Made by a program: the position numbers and the translations under genes. The notes below the pieces were generated by a model, which saw only the letters and a program-made list of their open reading frames with translations, had not been told where the DNA came from and ran no database searches. 28,171 nucleotides of DNA from a virus. The stretch covers positions 1-28,171 of the IMG/VR virus record IMGVR_UViG_3300040856_001732; one strand, 5' to 3'. Below, piece after piece: positions 1-9,090 of this stretch (its first letter is position 1; every line of letters begins with the position of its first letter).

Positions 1-2898
1 ACCAGTAAATTGAAACAAGCCAACATTGTTATTAGTAACGCCAGTTTGTGCAACATTGAGGCCATATTCTGTATTTGCTGAAACGTGAAGCTTGGAGGAT
101 GGCGAAGCCGTCCCTATACCAACCCTGTCTTGGTAATCCACCCGCATGACTTCAGAGTTATCAACATTAAAAGTGATGGCAGATCCAGCAGCGCCAGACC
201 ATATGTCTGCATTCAGCTCTATTATACCATTATTTTTTGCTGTAATGTACGATTCGTTAGTGTCTTGCCCCATAAACATTACAGCGGGATCAACACCAAC
301 ACCCCTAATAAATAATCCATCTTCATCGAGATTAGAGTTTGATGTTTTAACAAATAGTTTATAAGTTGGATCACTTTGTCCTATGCCAACAGTTTTCTGG
401 CTTGCGTCTGTTTGGAATAGATGTGTTTCTCCGTCTCCCCCTACCCTAAAGTCATAGTTTCCACCTAAATCATTAAATACTACATCACCGTTCTCAACGT
501 TCAGTTTTGTAGATGGTGTAGCCGTCCCTATACCAACCCTACTATTAGATATATCCACATGAATAGTACCATCTGCAACTGCTTGATTACTTGAATTACC
601 TACAAACAATCTGCCCTCATTTAAGTTAGGGGTAGCATTGGTACGACCAGCGCCCATGACTTTTATAGAGCCAGCAGAATTGTCTCTTCTTGTTACTTTA
701 GCGATTTTTTGTATTTGCGAAGACTCGCCAGTAGGAGCAGTTTTAGTTAGTACGCCAGCAGTATTACTAACATAAAGTTCGTCTCCCTCATCCCAATCTG
801 GAGTATCTGTATCTATGTTGTAAAGCGAACCAAAAGTAATAATATTTACATTTGCGTTATTGTTTACAGTTTCAGCGGCTATTCCAAAAGCTGGCATTTT
901 AGAAGAGTCATTAGCGTCTGCTTTAGAAACAACGGTTTTATTGCCTGATATGCCAGATATATAAACTACGTCGCCCTTAGTTAATGCTTCGCCAGCTTTG
1001 GCTGTAAAATATATAGCGCCTCTTAAATTACCAATAAATTGGTTGGCTTGAACATCTCCATCTATTGTAATGTTACCAGTACCAACTATGTCGTAACCGT
1101 TAAGGTCTAAGTTGCCATCTAGCTGGCCGGATAAAGACACGGACACGCCACTCCAAGCTACTTGGTTTGATCCAGCGTAAACAAGGCTATCCCCAACATT
1201 ACCAATGCCGGTCGGGAAAGTATATTGGCCGTTAATATTTAGGGCATCAAAATGACCGCTACCAACAACAACATCCCCGTTTACTGTAATATTCCCGGTT
1301 CCTACAATATCAAAGCTATTGAGATTAATGTCTCCACTTAAATTGCCTGAGAGCGGTATTGTTGTGTCTATGTCTGTCCAAGGAACATTAACAACAAGAT
1401 CATCATTACTATCAACCTGAATTGCATACGTTCTATTAGCTGTGCTGCTAACAACGTTTGGAGAAACAGACTGAATGGTGCTATCTACGTTGGCATGAAA
1501 AGTAGTGCCAACAAGAGACAAGCCAGAGCCATCAGTATATGTAGTATCTGTATCAACAACAGTTTCTGTTGCAGTAGTTATTCCTGAAACGTGACCATAC
1601 GAATCAAGTAAAATGCTTTGTACGTAAGTACGTCCAGAATTATTAGAAGAGGTAGCTGATGAAACTGGAATATGGTATCCAGAGTGATCGCCCCAATTAT
1701 AAGCCTGAGTCCAGAAAGAACCGGAAGAAGAAACATCAGTATACGCACTGTTCCAGCTTTGAATTTCATTCTGTGTTATAGACTTAATATATCCACTTAC
1801 TGTTGGGTCTTGTTCAGTAAACGACTGCAAATATCTTCCATCTAAATCAATATCTATTATAAAATCATCATTTCTTAACAAAGTCAATATGCCACTATTG
1901 TTTTGATTAAAAGTGCCACTAGTAATATATGTATCATTGTCAATTACTGTCTCAGTAGACGTTGATATACCAGTTACATGACCGTATCCATCAAGAAATA
2001 AATCTTGTATATATGTTCTTCCACTATTGTCAGAAGATTGGGATGCTGAAATTAAAGGATGCTCTGTTAGATACCTACCTTCTAAGCTAGTTGATACTGT
2101 GCTGTTATCATTTCTGGTGAGTGTTAAAATTCCACTATTATTGTCAAAATTAGCACTAGTAATTCTTGACAAATTAGTATCATCAAATAAAGAGCTAAAA
2201 TCTACAGCAAATGTTGTTCCATCGTCTCTAGTAAAAGTAGCTATACCTGAGCTATCAACAGATCCACTAACTAGTCTAGCTAAATTAGTGTCATCCATAG
2301 ACCAACTTAAATCAATACTATTAGAAACTCCAGATTCATCAATATAAATTAATTCTTGGGTTACACTGTTTCCAGATAATGATGTTAGTGTTTCATTGGT
2401 AATATATCCTGCTTCGTTATGATCACCCCAGTTATAAGCCTGAGTCCAGAAAGATCCAGAAGAAGAAACGCCGCTATACGCAATATCCCAGTTTTGAATT
2501 TGATTTTGTGTTATAGATTTAATATAGCCGCTAACGGTAGGATCGCTTTCCTCTATATTTCCAATTGAAAAATTGTCTACATAAAGATTTCTAAATGGAT
2601 TGGACGATGATCCAAGGTCATACTGCCCACTAACAAGAGGCAAGAAATGCCCATCTGAAGAAACTGTAAGTCTGCCAGATGCTGGAGCGGAATCAGAAGA
2701 AGATGTAGCCAGTACTAAACCGGCTGGATTTGAAGATCCTGTAAAAGATCCTTCTGCCTGAGAATAAATTTGCGATGCGATATAGGTAGATGCTGCGCCA
2801 TCAGATTCTGACGGCACAGCAAAATTAATTCTACCTAAAATATCGCCGCTAGTAATAACATTGTCACCACCAGCGTTTTGTAAAGTTATGCTATACAT
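1..2898 (-). CDS. Giant tail-fibre/virion structural protein, C-terminus off the left edge (partial)
   Basis: One uninterrupted minus-strand frame runs from an ATG at 2896-2898 to the window edge, 966 codons with no stop. The start follows the stop of the upstream gene in the arrangement TAG-T-ATG, implying translational coupling. Residues about 117-160 and 363-405 are two copies of a module (DPTVSGYIKSITQN then SGSFWTQAYNWGDH), the second probably an internal duplication. Further on is a segment familiar from fibres of marine phages (AGEALTKGDVVYISGISGNK, then SIKVMGAGRTN near residues 640-750). Two repeats of the type VGIGTATPSTKLNV lie near residues 785 and 930. Such repeats often precede a C-terminal S74 intramolecular chaperone; that part would be outside the window. 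Role inferred: host-binding or fibre shaft protein. Confidence 0.85.
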   Translation of the reverse strand, partial: MYSITLQNAGGDNVITSGDILGRINFAVPSESDGAASTYIASQIYSQAEGSFTGSSNPAGLVLATSSSDSAPASGRLTVSSDGHFLPLVSGQYDLGSSSNPFRNLYVDNFSIGNIEESDPTVSGYIKSITQNQIQNWDIAYSGVSSSGSFWTQAYNWGDHNEAGYITNETLTSLSGNSVTQELIYIDESGVSNSIDLSWSMDDTNLARLVSGSVDSSGIATFTRDDGTTFAVDFSSLFDDTNLSRITSANFDNNSGILTLTRNDNSTVSTSLEGRYLTEHPLISASQSSDNSGRTYIQDLFLDGYGHVTGISTSTETVIDNDTYITSGTFNQNNSGILTLLRNDDFIIDIDLDGRYLQSFTEQDPTVSGYIKSITQNEIQSWNSAYTDVSSSGSFWTQAYNWGDHSGYHIPVSSATSSNNSGRTYVQSILLDSYGHVSGITTATETVVDTDTTYTDGSGLSLVGTTFHANVDSTIQSVSPNVVSSTANRTYAIQVDSNDDLVVNVPWTDIDTTIPLSGNLSGDINLNSFDIVGTGNITVNGDVVVGSGHFDALNINGQYTFPTGIGNVGDSLVYAGSNQVAWSGVSVSLSGQLDGNLDLNGYDIVGTGNITIDGDVQANQFIGNLRGAIYFTAKAGEALTKGDVVYISGISGNKTVVSKADANDSSKMPAFGIAAETVNNNANVNIITFGSLYNIDTDTPDWDEGDELYVSNTAGVLTKTAPTGESSQIQKIAKVTRRDNSAGSIKVMGAGRTNATPNLNEGRLFVGNSSNQAVADGTIHVDISNSRVGIGTATPSTKLNVENGDVVFNDLGGNYDFRVGGDGETHLFQTDASQKTVGIGQSDPTYKLFVKTSNSNLDEDGLFIRGVGVDPAVMFMGQDTNESYITAKNNGIIELNADIWSGAAGSAITFNVDNSEVMRVDYQDRVGIGTASPSSKLHVSANTEYGLNVAQTGVTNNNVGLFQFTG

Positions 2899-2899
2899 A

Positions 2900-4408
2900 C
2901 TAGATTATATACCAATTTGAACCATCGCTAACAAAAGTTAAGGTTTCATTTTTGTAATAAAGCTGCCAATGAGTTGAGCCATCAATCGTATTAGACGTTC
3001 CGCTTCTAGTAATTACAACGTCATTAGAAGCTGAATCTTTTCTTTTTACAATCATGACTCTGCCAGTATGTGGATTTAACCCAGTAATTTCTGGCAAAGA
3101 AATTGTAACACTAGCGGAAGTGGCATCTACTAATGTTATATCTTTTTCGGCAGTTTTACTTGTTACTGAAGCTGAGTCAACAGTTTCAACAGTTCTGCTT
3201 CTTTTTTCTTCTGTTATGCTACTATTTTTTACTACAGCGGTTACTTTTTCTCCAGTAGTTACAGTGAAATCAAGGGTATCACTATCATCAAAGTTAGCAT
3301 CAGTAAATACTATTCCTTCAATAACAGAATCAGCAATACCAATAACACCATCGGCGTTAGCAGTTAGATTGGTTCCAGCAAGATATGATCCCAAATTATT
3401 TACAGTTGATCTTTGATGAGTAGAGCCATCAGAATCAAGAATTAGGAATGAATCATCAGTAGCAATATTAGCAGTTGATAATTCATCAATTTTTAGATTA
3501 ATTGTAAGATCATATGGGTCTGCGGTTGTACCGCCATCGGTATCAGTTAAATCAATATAGATGCCAGCGCCGCCAGAGAATTGTATGTACTCACCATCAT
3601 CAACTTGAACTTCAGAACCATCTTCATCTCTAATAATGAAGTTACTCATTGAGCCAAGATTAGATGCAGATAACTTTCTTAAGCTAGCGCCGTTAGCAAT
3701 AAGGAAATAATCAGATGCATTTAGCACAGAAGCTTCTGTTTGATCATTAATAGCATCAGCAGTAAGTTGAGCATCAAAAACTACATCTTGACTACCATCA
3801 AAATAGCCGCTGCCAGTCAATTGGTCTGAAACGCCAATATATCTTCCATTTTCAAGAGTCGTTGCGGTGTCAGCATTACCCTCTAAATCAGCAACTAATA
3901 TGCCTTTCGTATAGCCAGTTCCAGCAGTGTTTATAGTTGTCGTTGGCTCATCTTCTAAAGAATGGAAGAGCCTAAACTTGCTGTCTGTAGCGTCTCTAAA
4001 AAGACCGGCATATTCATCGTTGACACCATCGTTATAAACACCATAAAACCCAATATCGTTTATGTTAGCGCTATTTCCACTAGCCAAAAATATTAATGGG
4101 TTTTCTACAGTTAAGTTAGACGTACTAACAGTAGTTGTTGTGCCAGCAATTGTTAAATCCCCGACTAGACTAACATCACCATTTGCAGCAATAGTAATTG
4201 CTCCCGGTGTAGTCATGCTACCAATTGTGCCACCGCTATCAGATAAGCGAACTTTAGAAGCGTTCAGGTAAGTTCCATCAATTGTAAAGCCAGCGTTGGC
4301 TTCATAAACTTGGTCAGATCTATTATGCCCAAAATAAACAATTCCGCTTGGTATATGTCCACCAGAAGTGCCGTTATGAACATCTGTTTGGCTTGGATGA
4401 TATGACAT
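2900..4408 (-). CDS. Tail-fibre-like virion structural protein
   Basis: The protein has 502 residues, rich in S, T, D, N and G, with no catalytic motif seen. The N-terminal third contains a shaft-like pattern (GDLTIAGTTTTVSTSNLTVE) followed by NPLIFLASGNSANINDIGFY and a segment reading YAGLFRDATDSKFRLFHS, typical of beta-rich fibre or baseplate proteins of aquatic myo- and podoviruses. The C-terminus (TLTFVSDGSNWYII) is a beta-strand ending shared with the neighbouring gene at 4454-5140 (STFSNGSNWYIV), suggesting a common fold or trimerisation end. The start has a good ribosome site, CGGAGA then seven A residues before ATG. One base separates its stop from the next fibre gene. Specific function (receptor binding or shaft) cannot be decided from sequence. 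Confidence 0.8.
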   Translation of the reverse strand: MSYHPSQTDVHNGTSGGHIPSGIVYFGHNRSDQVYEANAGFTIDGTYLNASKVRLSDSGGTIGSMTTPGAITIAANGDVSLVGDLTIAGTTTTVSTSNLTVENPLIFLASGNSANINDIGFYGVYNDGVNDEYAGLFRDATDSKFRLFHSLEDEPTTTINTAGTGYTKGILVADLEGNADTATTLENGRYIGVSDQLTGSGYFDGSQDVVFDAQLTADAINDQTEASVLNASDYFLIANGASLRKLSASNLGSMSNFIIRDEDGSEVQVDDGEYIQFSGGAGIYIDLTDTDGGTTADPYDLTINLKIDELSTANIATDDSFLILDSDGSTHQRSTVNNLGSYLAGTNLTANADGVIGIADSVIEGIVFTDANFDDSDTLDFTVTTGEKVTAVVKNSSITEEKRSRTVETVDSASVTSKTAEKDITLVDATSASVTISLPEITGLNPHTGRVMIVKRKDSASNDVVITRSGTSNTIDGSTHWQLYYKNETLTFVSDGSNWYII

Positions 4409-4437
4409 TTTTTTTCTCCGTTAGGGTGTGTGTGATA

Positions 4438-4465
4438 TACATAGTATTATACACTATACTATGTA
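4438..4465. repeat. 10-bp perfect inverted repeat at a gene junction
   Basis: TACATAGTAT at 4438-4447 pairs perfectly with ATACTATGTA at 4456-4465 across an 8-nt loop. It covers the last codons and TAG stop of the gene at 4454-5140 and the candidate -10 motif for the gene at 2900-4408. No T-run follows on either strand, so it is not a classical intrinsic terminator. It may be an operator, an RNA processing hairpin or chance symmetry in AT-rich DNA. Confidence 0.5.
4445..4454 (-). promoter_or_regulatory. Candidate late promoter GTGTATAATA
   Basis: Minus-strand GTGTATAATA lies 37 bases before the ATG of the gene at 2900-4408. No TTGACA-like -35 sits 16-18 bases upstream. Close relatives of the same decamer lie in other minus-strand gaps (9019, 12089, 14189, 16814, 23446). 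Recognition by the phage sigma-like factor is inferred. Confidence 0.45.
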
Positions 4466-5140
4466 CCAATTTGAGCCATTTGAAAAAGTGGAAAGTGAAA
4501 CATTTAAGAATTGAATTTCGATTGAATTAGAAGAATCTATTGATTGTCCAAGATGTGGATATATAATACATTTATTGTTTCCAAGTATTTTTTTAAAGGT
4601 AATAGTAAATCCTTCTGAGCTAGATGCTTCTGGTAGAGTAATATGTACATCTCCCGAAGATGTATCTATTAGTATAAAGTCATCATCGGGGAAAAGTGAG
4701 TAATCTGAAGAAATTGTTTTGTATGATCTAGCTCTTGAAAAGTTACTAGAAGTGGCAGCAGTTCTTTGTATTGTTCCATCAGGAAATTTAATTCCTTGAT
4801 ATCCACTCTCTAAACTAGTTGCGTATCCAGACTGATTAAGCAGGAATGCAGCTTTTGCTGGATATGTGCAAAATACATTAGAAACATCTCTGAGATTTAT
4901 CTTATTGTTATTATTACTGCTTAATAATACTGCATCTCTGGATAAACTGTTAGTAGATGCGTGGTAAGTTCCTATGCCTATTTCAAAATTTTCATAATTC
5001 TCTATGGTGTAATAGGTTGAATTACCATCACCTATGGCTTCAGAAAAAGTTTGAAAGCTAGCGAATGAGTTTTGAAAAACAACATCGCCAAAACCTTCAG
5101 AAATAGAATTTTGTTTTACTCTGTCGGATAAAACGAACAT
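4454..5140 (-). CDS. Phage structural protein with conserved 'DRVK' N-terminal fibre domain
   Basis: 228 residues. The first ~90 residues (LSDRVKQNS, FQTFSEAIGDGNSTYYTI, EIGIGTYHASTNSLSRDAVL, then VFCTYPAKAA) match a widespread phage virion domain in which the order DRVK, GFQTF, GDGNTTYY, GIGTYT, LSRDTVLASSN and VFCTYPAEKA is well known. The C-terminal half has a GIKFPDGTIQRTAA strand motif and ends in SNGSNWYIV, like the neighbouring fibre gene. It is likely a fibre-attachment or tail-tip component rather than an enzyme. Its Shine-Dalgarno AAAGGAAA lies far upstream, with a small hairpin between it and the start. Confidence 0.8.
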   Translation of the reverse strand: MFVLSDRVKQNSISEGFGDVVFQNSFASFQTFSEAIGDGNSTYYTIENYENFEIGIGTYHASTNSLSRDAVLLSSNNNNKINLRDVSNVFCTYPAKAAFLLNQSGYATSLESGYQGIKFPDGTIQRTAATSSNFSRARSYKTISSDYSLFPDDDFILIDTSSGDVHITLPEASSSEGFTITFKKILGNNKCIIYPHLGQSIDSSNSIEIQFLNVSLSTFSNGSNWYIV

Positions 5141-5148
5141 GGTTCAAC

Positions 5149-5174
5149 CAGAGCATAAAGCCTCTGTTTCCTTT
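5149..5174 (-). promoter_or_regulatory. Distant ribosome-binding site with intervening hairpin
   Basis: Reading leftward, AAAGGAAA (5174-5167) is followed by CAGAG-8 nt-CTCTG (5166-5149) and then eight bases before the ATG at 5140. Folding the hairpin brings the GGA to roughly ten bases from the start. T4 gene 38 uses a similar hairpin-shortened spacing. The stem has only five pairs, plus one possible C-G pair with a bulge, so this is tentative. Confidence 0.35.
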
Positions 5175-5182
5175 TTTTAAAA

Positions 5183-8100
5183 TTATCCGCAGAAAGTCAA
5201 AGATTCTTCTTTACTAATCCTTATTGGTCTATATTCTGAATTGATTTTAGCAGCAATTACATAGGCGTCTTTTTTGATAACAAGAGAAGTGTCTCGGTGG
5301 TGAATTTGTACCACATTTCCATCTGGTGTACGTATGTTTGCAATAGATGGATTGTTATAGCTAGATGGTTTATCTATGTCATCAATAGCAAATCCTTCCA
5401 CGAAAATAGATGCTATTTTATTTTCATTATCTGTAACTTTGTTGCTAATTGTTGATATTTCATCAATAGAAGTTGATGAAGATAATTCAGATCCGTCGCT
5501 AAACAAAACAGAGCCAAGTATTTTTAAGTCGCCTTTTAATTCTGCGAAAGGCTGATTTTTGTTTGCATAAAAATGATCTTTAATAATTCTTGGTTCAGAA
5601 TGATTTAGAACAAGCAACGTTGAAGAATTGTTACCGGTGAAAGTAAAGTTAAAATCAGACTCGGGTAAATCTGCGCCACCCCTATCTACAATTTCTATAG
5701 AATTAGAAGTAATGGAAACTGATTCGGTATTACTTTCATTGGAAACAATGAGCTTGCCGTCGTTTGGTAACTGTAAAAACTTGTTGGCATTATTTGGACC
5801 TAGCACCCCGCTCATTAAAACCAAATCGTCCTTAATGCCTAACAGGAAATTATAATCAGAATTAATATTAGAACCCAGACTGTCTGTACCGAAGCAAATA
5901 TTATAGCTATTCGTGGTACTTTTATTTAAAGATCCATACCCTATAGCTAGATTATTAGAGCCTGTTGTTAAAGCTTTGCCAGCCTGAGATCCGTATAGCG
6001 TATTTTTGGAGCCAGTAGTAATATCCTTTGAGGATTCAAAGCCAACGCCGGTATTGTGTTCACACTGAACGTCAGACTTGTTATCAAACGAATTTAAGCC
6101 ACCAAATGTATTATCATCATCAATAAAAAGAAATCCATCAATAGAGTTAGACGGAGAGCGGACTAGATCAAACTTATTGCCAGAAGAATCTATGAACATA
6201 AGTGTAGAGGATTGCAGTTCTCCACCGGCTTTTGCGTTTACATAAATTGCTCCATAACCAGATGCGGCGACGGGATCTTCAGCAACATGCCTCATCCCGA
6301 TGGATACATCTTGGCGATAATAATCGCCCATATTGATCATGAAGTTATGTGTGCCACTAGTGCTGTTAAAAAGATCAAAACTCTGGTCATTAAAACTAGC
6401 GGATTTAACGCCACTATAAGAGAATTCTAAAGCATTGTCGCAAACAATTTGAGCATCACCTCTATTGTTCGTTTCTAATAATATTTTGGAAACTTTATTG
6501 TTTCCCCTAGAATTAATCCTAATAGTACAGTCTTCTGATGTGTTAAAATCCCCTGTGTATTCAGGTGAATAGTTATTTACATCAGTTATGGCAAATATTT
6601 TTGAAGAACTATCTCTATTAATTACCAGTTGATTAATTGGTATACGTTCTGAGTTGCCAGACTGTATCTGGTTAGAAGATTGAGAAAATGATTTTATTGA
6701 GAAGCATGTTCTTCCCGGAATTATTGTTGGATCTTCAGGAGAGACGGTAGAAGGTAGAGTGTTTTCATACTCAAGTTCAAATCCTTCGTAAAGTCTTCCA
6801 TAAGATATATCTTCGTTTCCATTTGCGTTACTGAAAAATCTTTGAGCTATTTTTGATGAGTCTGAAGTTGTGACTAAGAAAGATGTTATAAATTCACCGG
6901 TATTATCATCAGAAACAAAGTTGTAGTTACCAAAGCCTAAGCTATTGTTTTCTAGAAAATTCTTGTCTCCAAAATATAAATAGTTATCTTTCAGAGATAG
7001 TACATTATTGATTTCTCCAGATTTAAGATAGATATCAAACTCTGGAAGTGAATTTATTTTGCTGGTTCCAATGTGTGCAGATTCATCCACCTCAATACTA
7101 ATGTTAGATTTCCAGAAAGACGAATCTGTTGACTGAGTATCTAAAACTATGTGATAGTCTGTATCTTCTGGATCATCAACATAGACAGAAAATCCAGCGC
7201 CGTTTACCTGATCTTTAGTTAAATATGGCTGAGTAAGATTAGAACTTTGTTCTAAGGCATAATCATAGAGAGAATATGGTCCACCGCCATCAAAAAATAT
7301 TTCTTCTGGTTTAGATGCTAGATTTAAAGTCTTGTTTATGTAATGAGAGCTATATATGAACTGAGCGGAATTTATTGTTGCTGAATTATCGATAATGATA
7401 TCATAAGCGTATAAAGATCTAATTCTATTTGATGAAGAACCAAAATCATATACGTTGTCTGATTCAGGAATGAGAGGAAAATTAAAAGAAACTGAGTCAG
7501 GTGTCTTAGAAAATTTTTCCGTACTCGATAAGTAAATATTATTTGAATATAGTTTGTTCCAAGTGAGATTTTCTGAACCAAGATTAAAAACAGAGTCAGT
7601 AGATGGAATCGCATTGCCGCCAACATGTAGTACGGCATCTTCAGTAATAATCTTGGTATTTATACCAAGTATATTGTGTAATAGATCACCTTTTAAAAGA
7701 GGAGTAACATTATCACCACTAGTATCGGTGCAGATTGTCGAATCATTAGCGGGCGATGAGCCAAGGTAAAACTTGTAGTCATCTTGTTTGTCAACGTAAT
7801 ATCCAGCACCATGACCGATAGCTATATTGAAACTGCCAGTCCTGCCAGAAAGTAAAGAGTAGTTACCAATACCAACATTACAAGAACCAGTTACATTTCC
7901 AGCTAAAGATTGAAAACCAATGGCTACGTTGTCTGAACCAGAGCTATTACTTTGAAGAGAATAGGAGCCAACGGAGGTGTTCCTTTTGCCATCAAAATTA
8001 ATTCTCAAAGAAGAAAAACCAAAAGCAGAATTATCTTCAGTAGAATGGTTTGGTAGATGAGTTCTTTCTAAAGACTTTTCTCCAAAAGCAGATGTTCTGG

Positions 8101-8275
8101 AAACTATAGTCTTAAAATTAGCACTATCAATATCTTCGTTTTTGATAAGTTCCGAGATGGAGTCAATAATATCGATTAAATTATGACGAACATGGTAAGG
8201 CGTGATGGATTGTGTTGCATTGTCTGATAGTTCGTTTGAAATATTATTAACTAGCTGATATTTACTTAGAAGCAT
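5183..8275 (-). CDS. Very large tail-fibre protein with YadA-head-like repeats
   Basis: 1030 residues. Two blocks of repeats of about 14-20 residues resemble the left-handed beta-roll head of trimeric autotransporters and fibres: near residues 95-165 (NTSVGSYSLQSN, DNVAIGFQSLAG, CNVGIGNYSLLSG, FNIAIGHGAGYYV) and near 740-810 (NTGVGFESS, NTLYGSQAGKALTTG, NNLAIGYGSLN). Between them are shaft-like stretches with FNLGSENLTWNKLYSNNIYLS, a common phage strand motif in which new structures are indexed. No enzyme motif is visible. The ribosome site is AAGGATAAGG just before ATG. It is encoded between two other virion genes and is probably a homotrimeric fibre or spike. Confidence 0.8.
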   Translation of the reverse strand: MLLSKYQLVNNISNELSDNATQSITPYHVRHNLIDIIDSISELIKNEDIDSANFKTIVSRTSAFGEKSLERTHLPNHSTEDNSAFGFSSLRINFDGKRNTSVGSYSLQSNSSGSDNVAIGFQSLAGNVTGSCNVGIGNYSLLSGRTGSFNIAIGHGAGYYVDKQDDYKFYLGSSPANDSTICTDTSGDNVTPLLKGDLLHNILGINTKIITEDAVLHVGGNAIPSTDSVFNLGSENLTWNKLYSNNIYLSSTEKFSKTPDSVSFNFPLIPESDNVYDFGSSSNRIRSLYAYDIIIDNSATINSAQFIYSSHYINKTLNLASKPEEIFFDGGGPYSLYDYALEQSSNLTQPYLTKDQVNGAGFSVYVDDPEDTDYHIVLDTQSTDSSFWKSNISIEVDESAHIGTSKINSLPEFDIYLKSGEINNVLSLKDNYLYFGDKNFLENNSLGFGNYNFVSDDNTGEFITSFLVTTSDSSKIAQRFFSNANGNEDISYGRLYEGFELEYENTLPSTVSPEDPTIIPGRTCFSIKSFSQSSNQIQSGNSERIPINQLVINRDSSSKIFAITDVNNYSPEYTGDFNTSEDCTIRINSRGNNKVSKILLETNNRGDAQIVCDNALEFSYSGVKSASFNDQSFDLFNSTSGTHNFMINMGDYYRQDVSIGMRHVAEDPVAASGYGAIYVNAKAGGELQSSTLMFIDSSGNKFDLVRSPSNSIDGFLFIDDDNTFGGLNSFDNKSDVQCEHNTGVGFESSKDITTGSKNTLYGSQAGKALTTGSNNLAIGYGSLNKSTTNSYNICFGTDSLGSNINSDYNFLLGIKDDLVLMSGVLGPNNANKFLQLPNDGKLIVSNESNTESVSITSNSIEIVDRGGADLPESDFNFTFTGNNSSTLLVLNHSEPRIIKDHFYANKNQPFAELKGDLKILGSVLFSDGSELSSSTSIDEISTISNKVTDNENKIASIFVEGFAIDDIDKPSSYNNPSIANIRTPDGNVVQIHHRDTSLVIKKDAYVIAAKINSEYRPIRISKEESLTFCG

Positions 8276-8292
8276 TATACCTTATCCTTGAA

Positions 8293-8979
8293 TTAGTTAA
8301 GATTGATTTCTAATGCGTTTATATCAAATTTAATGTTATCTCCAGTGTAAACATATCGTGGATTATTAAGCGCAGCATACATTAACAAATTGCCCCCCTG
8401 ATGATCAGAGCTATCAAGTATTGCAACACCTGAAACCCAACCCCAATCAGTTGTTGCTGTATTAAAAACAATCTGTTGATTATTTTTTATGAATCCATTT
8501 CCTTCATAGCTGTCTAATCCCGGATCAACAGACCCACTGGTAGTTACCGATAAGGGTCCAAAAAATGAAATTCCCGGATGCTCAGAGAAAGTATATTCTA
8601 GCGATGATTTGGCTTGAGTGTTAGTGTCCTGACTGGTAGCGACAGTTTCAGACAAGTACAAGGGATAAAAGAAATTATCCTCTTCAACGTCTTGTGTGTA
8701 AACAGAAAATGCAGTAGACGTATCATGTCCTACGGCATTCCACTTAGAATTTCCATCTTGACTAGGACTACCAAGATCAACTCTTGAGTAATTTGTATTA
8801 AAAGTAGTTACGCCAATAACTACATTTTCTGGAAGTTCTGGAATAGTACTTCCTGTATCGTTTTCTTTTGCTACAGAACTAGTTAAAGCTATTGAAATAT
8901 TAGATGGTTTTTCAAATGGATTTGTTCTAAATAAATGATTCAAAATTCCAGATTCTAGATAATCTGATAAAGCAGCCAT
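8293..8979 (-). CDS. Conserved virion protein, tail/fibre-base family
   Basis: 228 residues. The start (MAALSDYLESGILNHLFR) and the end (WGWVSGVAILDSS, GGNLLMYAALNNPRYVYTGD, then a beta-strand finish INALEINLN) are the two hallmark blocks of a family of small phage structural proteins encoded beside capsid and tail genes. In shorter members the two blocks are joined directly; here about 100 residues intervene (FYPLYLSE, SGSVDPGLDSYEG). Start chosen on GGGAGAAGAAT-ATG. It is the first gene after the capsid-gene terminator and follows a GTGTATACTA motif, so it probably begins its own transcript. Exact place in the virion is unknown. Confidence 0.7.
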   Translation of the reverse strand: MAALSDYLESGILNHLFRTNPFEKPSNISIALTSSVAKENDTGSTIPELPENVVIGVTTFNTNYSRVDLGSPSQDGNSKWNAVGHDTSTAFSVYTQDVEEDNFFYPLYLSETVATSQDTNTQAKSSLEYTFSEHPGISFFGPLSVTTSGSVDPGLDSYEGNGFIKNNQQIVFNTATTDWGWVSGVAILDSSDHQGGNLLMYAALNNPRYVYTGDNIKFDINALEINLN

Positions 8980-9018
8980 ATTCTTCTCCCGTGTTTGATC
9001 CTAGCAGAACCCATACCT

Positions 9019-9028
9019 TAGTATACAC
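9019..9028 (-). promoter_or_regulatory. Candidate late promoter GTGTATACTA
   Basis: Minus-strand GTGTATACTA lies directly after the capsid-gene terminator and 40 bases before the ATG at 8979. No -35 hexamer is recognisable; the expected place is inside the terminator hairpin. Its position supports a new start of transcription for the fibre block. Confidence 0.5.
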
Positions 9029-9029
9029 C

Positions 9030-9065
9030 AAAAAAAGCCACCCCCCACAAGAGAAGGTGGCTTTT
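9030..9065 (-). terminator. Rho-independent terminator after the major capsid gene
   Basis: A perfect 10-bp stem (AAAAGCCACC at 9065-9056 with GGTGGCTTTT at 9042-9033 in leftward sense) encloses a 13-nt loop, and a run of seven T residues follows on the minus strand (9036-9030). It lies 26 bases past the capsid stop. It is the only unmistakable intrinsic terminator in the window. Confidence 0.9.
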
Positions 9066-9090
9066 ATGAAAGAGCTACGATCTAGAAAGC

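Noticed and set aside
85-4530. Plus-strand reading frames opposite the fibre genes (for example 2027-2347 and 3054-3416)
   Set aside because: They lie antisense to long, coherent fibre genes, lack ribosome sites and read as low-complexity S/V/L-rich shadows.
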